Below are positions 57,236 through 64,000 of a stretch of 64,000 nucleotides of DNA, in pieces (the stretch's first letter is position 1; each line of letters begins with the position of its first letter). Under the pieces are notes generated by a model that was given only the letters and a program-made list of their open reading frames with translations, had not been told where the DNA came from and searched no databases. A program made the position numbers and the translations under genes. The DNA comes from Dactylorhiza incarnata (Eukaryota; Streptophyta; Magnoliopsida; Asparagales; Orchidaceae), in assembly GCA_033032865.1 (NCBI GenBank), contig JAWHQI010000327.1:310001-374000 (forward strand). Reading direction: 5' to 3'.

Positions 57236-57568
57236 TGTTACGGATGTGCACGCCGAAGAGACGCCATGATGGGTCTACACTCATACGAAGGCGACGGACA
57301 CCAGCCCACCAATCGTGGAAGAGACCGTCGAGGAGCGTGCTTCTTGATTATTTCTATTTCGTTGTTATTTTGAGTTTTACTATTTGCAGACCGCTTTTGT
57401 TACTCGCACCCCGCTGCTATAAGGGGTGTTGTATGCTTGTATTTCTTTTATGCTTGGATGAATGAAAATTAGGGTTGTTCCCTAGTTCTTCTGGTTTCCT
57501 CTTCCCCTCTTCTCTCCTTCCTAGCCGCCGGACCTTCCCTCGCCGGATTCCTCTCCGGGAACGTACCA
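57236..57568 (+). repeat. 3' LTR of chromovirus 2
   Basis: Begins TGTTACGGATG and ends GGGAACGTACCA. Confidence 0.9.
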
Positions 57569-57573
57569 GATGT

Positions 57574-57832
57574 CTGCAACAAGACTATCGGACTAAAGAT
57601 ATGAGGCAAGGTCTTTCTTTTCACATTGTTGAATTGGCTAAAATGTGATATTTATAATAAGACACTTCGTTCTTGTGTTCTTATGCAGGCCCACTGCATT
57701 TTTTTGATGGTCTACTGCATTTTGGAGAAGTGCTTGAAGAACAACGGTTGGATAAGACTATGAGTTGTCACAGTGAGTGTGCGGTGAGACTGATAATGAG
57801 TGTGTGCTGTGAGGTGTCTGTGAGTTTCTAAA
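57574..57832. other. Flank between chromovirus 2 and copia element 2
   Basis: Continues the DNA that chromovirus 2 split, probably the MULE 3' region. 57765-57825 is rich in GTGTG/TGAGTGTG. No MULE terminal repeat recognised. Confidence 0.4.
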
Positions 57833-58009
57833 TGTTAGAAAAGCCCATGTAATGGCCCATTCTGGAGCCCATATATATTTTCTTTTTTCCTCTCTTTAGT
57901 CCCACATTGTGTATAAGGTTTTCCTCTCTCTTTCTCCCTCCTATATATTTGTATTTATACATTGTATTTGACATAAGGTGAATCTACAAGATTTCAGCAT
58001 TATTCTACA
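57833..58009 (+). repeat. 5' LTR of copia element 2
   Basis: 177 bases, TGTTAGAAAAGCCC to TTATTCTACA, with TATATATTTG near 57945. Confidence 0.75.
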
Positions 58010-58021
58010 TGGTATCCGAGC
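58010..58021 (+). promoter_or_regulatory. Primer-binding site of copia element 2
   Basis: TGGTATCCGAGC, one base away from the usual initiator tRNA-Met site TGGTATCAGAGC. Confidence 0.8.
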
Positions 58022-58740
58022 TTCGATCACTCTGGGCGGCTAGAAATTTCTAACCGCACACCATTTTTTTTCTAACCGCATATTCTTCGCTCGGGCGGTT
58101 AGCCTCTGGTTCTAGCCGCAGGTCTCTCTGGCTGGCTCCTCCCTCCCGTCGGTTGAGTCTCCTCCTCTTTTATAGATTTTTCTGAACGGGTCCCCCCCCC
58201 CTTGCGTGCTCTACTGTCTAGCCGCTGCGACCTCTGCCTGCTGCGACCTCTAGCCGCTGGAATTTTCTCTAGCTGTTGCACCTCTTCTACCTGCTGCGAT
58301 CTCCCTCAAGCCTGCTGCGACTTGTTGTATTTCCCTCTAGCCGCTGCGACCTCACCAAGCCGCTGTGACTCTGCTGCTACTTGCGTTCTCTTCTCTTTGT
58401 GGTTTGTCGTCCTTCTCTACTCCCCAAGTCGCTAGCGGCTCCTTCTCTTGCGGCTCCTTCTCGCGGTCTCCCTTCCTGCTGCTACTTGCAGCTCCTCCTT
58501 GCTGCTTCTTGCGGCCACTCCCCGCGGTCTCCCCTCCTGCTTGTGCAGACAGCCCGCGATCTGCCGAGCTCTGTCGAGCCCTCCTCTAGTCGCCGACCGC
58601 CCTCTGCCGAGCCCTTGCAGGCCGCGCCCTCTGTCGCTGCTGTCCTCTAGCCGCACCCTCCAGCGGTCTTCTAACCGTAGATCCCTCTAGTCGCAGCGGT
58701 CTCCTCTCCTCTCCAACATCCTTGCCTTGCTCTCTGCAAT
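58022..58740 (+). other. CT-rich leader of copia element 2
   Basis: Untranslated leader with many CTGCTGCGACCTC / TAGCCGCTG words. Open frames on both strands are low complexity and not called. Confidence 0.6.
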
Positions 58741-59630
58741 GGGTTCCTCCAGTGATCCCTCTGTTCATCCCGATGGGCAGACCGCCACCTCTCCTGCAGC
58801 CCGGCTGCTTCCCACTCATGAACTTCGCGACGAGTTGAGGATCACCACCATCTCTCTCACTAGGAAGAAGAACTTCATTGAATGAGTGCATTCCGTCCGT
58901 AGGGTGCTCCAGTCAAAGGGACTTCTGCACCATCTCACTAGGGATGCTCCTTCTCCACCTCCGGATGACTGGCTACGTTACGATGGCCGGGTTCAGACTT
59001 GGCTTCTCAACTCCCTTGACAACGAACCTTACAAAATGGCCATGTATCACGAGACGGCCAAGGCAATGTGGGATGAGCTCCATTCCCTTTACTCCGGCAA
59101 GGACAGTCTCCAGCACCTCTATGACATCATAATGGATCTTCAGACTCTTGACACTGACGGTACTGCCGATATGATCTCATTTGTTGCTCAGGCCAAGACT
59201 CTGGCCGAAGCCTGGATCCGACATCAACCGGCTACTATGGATCTCGTTGCCCAACGTGTTCAGAAGGAAGCAGTTTGTAGCTATGATGATGGCTCGTGTC
59301 CCACCTCATCTTCAGAGCATCCGAGCTCAGATCCTCTCGTCTGCTACTATTCCTTCACTCTCTGACGTATGCTCCATGCTGTTAAAGGTATCACCGCCTC
59401 CTGATACTACTGGACCTCCCGCACCGGCCCTCCTTCAGCATTCATCTGCACCATTACTACCTCTCCCTCCTCCTGCTCGTGGGGGACGTTCAAGCTCTCG
59501 GGGACGGGGTCGTGGTGGCAGACCACGTCCTAAGTGTTCCTTCTGTGGTAGGTATGGACACCTCGAAGCAACCTGCTACTGCAAACATGGACCTCCTCCT
59601 CGTCGAGCTGCTTCTGTTGCTGTCGACAGC
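58741..59630 (+). pseudogene. Copia 2 gag
   Basis: Starts MGSSSDPSVHPDGQTA. A TGA at 58883 interrupts it, and it continues VHSVRRVLQSKGLLHHL, LNSLDNEPYKMAMY and LHSLYSGKDSLQHLYDI. A frameshift near 59260 leads into MARVPPHLQSIRAQIL and an Arg/Gly-rich stretch with the zinc knuckle CSFCGRYGHLEATC (59539-59580). The hAT insertion begins just after it. Confidence 0.85.
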
Positions 59631-60869
59631 TAGGCCTGTGCAGGAAAATCGAAAACCGCACCAAACCGACGAACCGCACCGCACCGCATTCTAAACCGCA
59701 CCGCGCGGTTGCGGTGCGGTTCGGTTTTGTACGTGCGAAAACCGACCCATAATCGGTGCGGTGCGGTTTGTAACTCGGTAAAACCGAGCAAACCGCACCG
59801 CACCGACAATAATATATAATATATATAATCCTAAAAATATTATATCACATAAATAAATTATTACATATATAATCTTTTAATATTTAAGTTTAATTGGGAA
59901 TTAGTTATTGTTGCCTCAAATCAATGTTTTCACGGTTCAGGTAGGCTGCAGGCATGGTTCAGGTTCACGGTTCACGGTTCTTGGAATCTTGGTTCATTGG
60001 CGTTGGCTTACAGGCTTAGCCGCTTAGGTATTCAGAAATCAGTATTCTTGCGGTCTTGCCTTCTTGGTTCATTGGCGCCGCTCGGCTGCTGCTATTCGCG
60101 AATCAGGACGCCTATTCCTCTTCCCGATTAAAAGCCCTAAGCGAGGGGCGAGGGCGAGGGCCACTGTGCGGCGCGGCAACGGGCGAACGTCGACCCCCTA
60201 CCCCTTCCTTGCTGCCATTGTGCGGTGCGGCACGGCAACGGGCGAGGGCGAGGGCCACTGTGCGGTGCGGCGCGGCAACGGGCGAGGGGCGAGGGGCGAG
60301 GGGCGAGGGGCGAGGGGCGAGGGCGACTGTGTTCTGGATCTTTAAATAGGTGGCATCCATTGTTGTTTCTCATTTTCGGAGCTCGTGTTAACAAGCAGGT
60401 TAGTTTAGGGTTATTATATGTGCTATTCTCTCATTACAAGTTTATTTCTTGTACAAATACCTGCATCCATGTCCACCGTCCACTTAAGACAACTACAATC
60501 AGTCAATTCTGAGATACTATAATGGAAAAAGAATCTGAGATGATGTAATGATATGATATTACATAATAAGTTAATAACTGGGAGCTATTTGATCTTGCTA
60601 ATACTCACCAAGGTCCAGTCTAGACATGTTTTTCCTATGTCAGCAGGTAAGTAAAAATATTTATTCAATATGTTGTGAGTTGTAAATAAATTTTATTTGC
60701 AGTGAAAAACCGAAACCGCACCGCAAAAACCGACCGCAAACCGCACCGAATTGAAACCGCACCGCACGGTTTAGGTGCGGTGCGGTTTTGGTCGACCAAA
60801 AACCGCACCCATGCGGTGCGGTTTCGGTTTGGGCTGAAACCGCACCGAACCGCACCGCGTGCAGGCCTA
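59631..60869. mobile_element. Non-autonomous hAT element with ACCGCACCGC ends
   Basis: A 1,239-base element flanked by the 8-base duplication TCGACAGC (59623-59630 and 60870-60877). Inverted ends are TAGGCCTGTGCAGG on the left and GCGTGCAGGCCTA on the right. Just inside both ends are many AACCGCACCGC / GCGGTGCGGTT words. The centre holds a (GCGAGGG)n run at 60285-60325 and GC-rich stretches. No transposase. Open frames inside are repeat artefacts. Confidence 0.9.
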
Positions 60870-60877
60870 TCGACAGC

Positions 60878-61402
60878 CCTTCTGCCACTCGTGCTGACCA
60901 TGAAGATGTCCGCCTCCAGCTCCAACAACTTCATGGCATGCTCAGTCGTCCGCCTGCCTCCGTTGCCTCCGCCGCCTCCGCCGCCTCCATCTCCAATGAA
61001 GGTATCGCTTGTCTCTCCACTAGTCCACGCTGGATAGTGGACTTAGGTGCTACTCATCACATCACCTCGCTGAAGCCACCTCAATACTTGCCCTCCTCGC
61101 ATCCTAAATATATCACCGTGGCCAATGGCGACACCGTCCCTGTCTCCGGCTCGGCAGATATTCTTCTCAATTCCTCTCTATCTCTTCGCTCGGCTCTTCA
61201 TGTTCCGGGCTCCCCGTTCAATTTACTTTCTGTCAGTCGCCTCACTACAGATTTGAATTGCTCTGTGACATTCACCTCCTCTTCCTTTCTTATGCAGGAT
61301 CGACGGACGCAGAGTATCATTGGTAAAGGACGACTGCAGAATGGGCTCTACCTTCTTGATGCTCCACCTACCATCCTCTCCTCCGTCTCCTCAGTTGATT
61401 GA
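60878..61402 (+). pseudogene. Copia 2 protease region
   Basis: Continues gag after the hAT insertion, then protease WIVDLGATHHIT (about 61030), where Leu replaces the Ser or Thr after the catalytic Asp. FNLLSVSRLTTDLNCSVTF and GLYLLDAP follow. Stops at 61400-61402. Confidence 0.85.
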
Positions 61403-62783
61403 CACCGACGTCTCGGACATGCTCCTCTTCCACTCCTCCAGAAGGCTCTTCCAGATGTTTATCTTCCTTCTTTTAGATGTGATGCATGTATTCTGGGTAA
61501 ACAACCCCGCTCATCGTTTCCTCCTCATTGTACTCGGAGCTCTGCTCCTTTTGTTTTAGTACATTCTGATATTTGGGGCCCGTATAAAATTACAAGTGCT
61601 TCTGGTTATCACTACTTTATCACGTTTATTGATGATTATTCTCAAACGACATGGCTATACTTACTTCGTGATCGCTCTGAACTTCCCCGTGTGTTCCACA
61701 CGTTCGTCCTTGAGATTCGCACTCAGTTTTCCGAACCAATAAAAACCCTCCGAACGGATAACGCTCGTGAATACACTAGCCATGAATTTGCCAACCTCTG
61801 CTCCAAATTTGGGAATTATTCATTAAACATCTTGTGCCTATACACCTCAACAAAACGGTGTTGCTGAACGAAAAAATAGACAGTTTCTTGATGTTGCTCG
61901 CTCCATCATGATTCAAATGCAGGTACCCAAGGCTTATTGAAACTTTGTGTTGTCAACAACATGCTACCTCATCAACCGTCTCCCTTCCTACGTCCTTCAA
62001 AATGCTAGTCCGTTCAGTCTCCTCTTCCCCTCTACTCCACCATTCTTTCTCACCCCTCGCATCTTTGGATGTACTTGCTACGTTCACTTACTTGGTCCGT
62101 CGACAGACAAGTTGGCACCACGAGTAGTCAAACAAGTGTTCGTCGGTTACTCCCGTACTCAGAAAGGATATGTCTGCTACTCTCCTATTACCCGCAAGGT
62201 GACAGTCTCGGCTGATGTTACCTTCCGGGAAGATCAACCTTTCTTCTCCAACCAAAATTCCCCTCTTACACCACAACCCTTACCTAAACCTGTAATACCA
62301 GTCACCTCTCCACCATCCCTCCTTCCTGTCCCGGCTCCCGCTCCCAACAAGCCTCCTCTTCTCTGTGTCTACACTCGTCGCCTTCCACGCTCCGTCGCCC
62401 CAATGCAGTCGGCCTCGACCTCTGACACTCTGGAACCTGCTGATCTGGCACTGGCCTCGACCTCTGACACTCTGGAACCTGCTGATCTGGCACCGACCTC
62501 CACCGCTCATCCCATGGCGAACTATGTATCTTTACATCGTCTGTCCCCGCCGCTACACACCTTTGCGACTTCTCTATCCTCTATTTCTATTCCTAACTAT
62601 GTGCAGGAGACTCTCCAACATCCGGGCTGGCGGGCAGCCATGGATGACGAAATGACAGCTCTCTGGGCCAATCAGACATGGGATCTGGTTCCTCTCCCTC
62701 CAGGCCAGACTACTGTTGGTTGCAAATGGGTCTTTGTAATCAAGCATGCTTCGGATGGGAAAATTGACCGTCTTAAAGTCTGA
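61403..62783 (+). pseudogene. Copia 2 integrase and start of RT
   Basis: Integrase zinc-finger region in pieces (CDACILGKQPR), HSDIWGPYKITSASGYHYF, LRTDNAREYTSHEF, then frame breaks near 61810 and several stops to 61940. 61947-62783 carries NRLPSYVLQNASP, RIFGCTCYVHLLGP and the RT entry WRAAMDDEMTALWANQTWD. It ends in a TGA (62781-62783) at VARGF entry where Arg is usual. Confidence 0.85.
62411..62494 (+). repeat. 42-base in-frame duplication in copia 2
   Basis: Two copies of GGCCTCGACCTCTGACACTC...; gives a doubled STSDTLEPADLA peptide between integrase and RT. Confidence 0.9.
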
Positions 62784-64000
62784 CTGGTGGCTCGTGGCTT
62801 CACTCAACAACAAGGTCTCGACTATGAGGAAACGTTCTCTCCGGTGGCCAAGCTCAACACAATTCGTGTCCTCTCAGTTGATGTGCATCGCCAATGGCCT
62901 CTCCATCAGCTGGATATCAAAAATGCTTTTTTTAATGGCGACCTAAAAGAAATAGTATACATGCAGCAACCTCCCGGGTTTGAGACCACGGGGGAGTCCC
63001 GAATATGTCATCTAAAGAAATCCATCTATGGTCTCAAAGTATCCCCCCGGGCATGGTTTGATAAGTTCAGTAAGGCTGTTCGGGAGGTTGGCTTTACTCG
63101 AAGCTCGGCAGACTTCTCTCTGTTCACTAGACATCGAACTACAGGCACGGTTCTTCTATTGGTATATGTCGATGACATCCTAATCACAGGAGATGATTTA
63201 AAAGGAATACAAGCGGTCAAACAACATCTTGGTTTCGTTTTTCAAACCAAAGATCTGGGGAACCTTCAATACTTCCTTGGTCTTGAGATCGCGAGACGTC
63301 CTGATGGACTTGTTCTCTCTCAACGGAAGTATTGTCTTGATCTTCTTCAGGATGCTGGCTACTCTGGATGCAAGCCAATTAACACTCCTATGGATGTCAA
63401 TCACAAGCTGTGTGCGCATGCCTCTGATGATGATCTTGCTCTTCCAAATTCAGAGTACTATCGACGACTGGTTGGGAAACTGATTTACCTTACAGTTACG
63501 AGACCAGATATATCCTTTGTTGTTGGGGTTGTCAGCCGATTTATGCATTCCCCTCGAATGTCTCATCTTCAGGCCGTCGAACGCATCTTAAGATATCTGA
63601 AAACAGCCCCCGGTCAAGGGCTGATATACAAAACCTCGTCCTCTACTCCAACATTGGTTGCGTATTCTGATGCAGATTATATTGGTTCCCTAGATGATCG
63701 GCGGTCTACTAGTGGTTTTTGTACCTACTTTGGGGGTCATCTGGTTACCTGGCGTAGTAAGAAACAAGCTGTGGTTGCTCGATCTTCAGCTAAGGTGGAA
63801 TACCGTTCGATGGCATCAGTAGTTTCTGAACTCACATGGCTTGAAAGTCTTCTTGCTGATCTAGGAGTAAAACTTTCCTCACATGTTATCTTACTATGTG
63901 ACAGTCAAGCTGCTATACACATAGCTAAGAATCCGGTCTTCCACGAAAGAACGAAACACATTGAAGTGGAATGTCACTTCATCCGGGAGAAAGTTCAAAT
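62784..64000 (+). pseudogene. Copia 2 reverse transcriptase and RNase H (runs off window)
   Basis: RT with LVARGFTQQQGLDYEETFSP, LDIKNAFFNGDLKEIVYMQQ, the intact active site YVDDILITG (about 63166) and LVGKLIYLTVTRPDISF. RNase H has YSDADYIGSLDDRRSTSGF, ARSSAKVEYRSMAS and CDSQAAIHIAKNPVFHERTK. It is open to the window end apart from the entry stop and a frameshift near 62875. It is the best preserved part of this element. Confidence 0.9.

Larger units (their letters stand above)
52078..57568 (+). mobile_element. Ty3/gypsy chromovirus 2, decayed
   Basis: A 5,491-base element with LTRs at 52078-52409 and 57236-57568, flanked by the duplication GATGT (52073-52077 and 57569-57573). The LTRs differ at a dozen or so positions, so it is older than the intronic chromovirus. 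It lies at the 3' end of the MULE. No clear primer site follows the left LTR (AGTTGGTCCGACC). Confidence 0.92.
57833..64000 (+). mobile_element. Ty1/copia element 2, 3' end outside the window
   Basis: The 5' LTR (57833-58009) is followed by a primer site and gag-protease-integrase-RT-RNase H in copia order to the window edge. It carries a 1.24-kb hAT insertion between gag and protease. Only one LTR is visible, so boundaries at the far side and the target duplication are unknown. Confidence 0.9.

Noticed and set aside
60056..60394. Open frames of 80-97 codons in the centre of the hAT element
   Set aside because: They arise from the GCGAGGG run and GC-rich repeats.

Overview
This window is plant nuclear DNA, almost certainly from a flowering plant. 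It has spliced protein genes with AG/GT introns, plant families (FAR1/FRS, a DUF676 serine esterase, eIF4A) and a dense set of plant-type transposons: Ty3/gypsy chromoviruses, Ty1/copia, hAT, Mutator (MULE) and a Tourist-like MITE. There are no bacterial operons, ribosome binding sites or CRISPR arrays. The species cannot be told from the sequence.

Layout. 0-2.2 kb: decayed FAR1-related (FRS/MULE-type) gene, plus strand. 2.2-7.0 kb: duplicated leader-like DNA, the first two coding exons of eIF4A, and one exon of a probable TBC/RabGAP gene, all on the plus strand, looking like captured gene fragments. 7.0-7.9 kb: two foldback (long inverted repeat) structures. 8.5-13.4 kb: three diverged LTR-like promoter segments with a shared TATA motif, a strong hairpin and a minisatellite. 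13.44-19.26 kb: one giant (5.8 kb) LTR-like unit carrying five separate tandem arrays. 20.99-23.28 kb: a short-LTR element with a tRNA-Asp (Athila-type) primer site.

25.8-42.1 kb holds the only apparently intact host gene: a DUF676 (lipase-like) serine esterase on the minus strand. Nine exons can be joined in frame from recognisable splice sites, giving 350 residues; the first exon is not seen. Its sixth visible intron is 12.7 kb long. That intron contains a 4.6-kb hAT transposon (8-bp target duplication), itself interrupted by a 5.35-kb chromovirus (5-bp duplication, nearly identical LTRs), plus a second, non-autonomous hAT element.

43.4-64 kb is a nest of transposons: a broken MuDR-type MULE, a copia element (44.03-49.25 kb) with unusual AG...CT LTR ends, a decayed chromovirus (52.08-57.57 kb), and a second copia element that starts at 57.83 kb and runs off the window. 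The second copia element is interrupted by a 1.24-kb non-autonomous hAT element. All the transposon coding regions are broken by frameshifts or stops. The youngest insertion by LTR identity is the intronic chromovirus.
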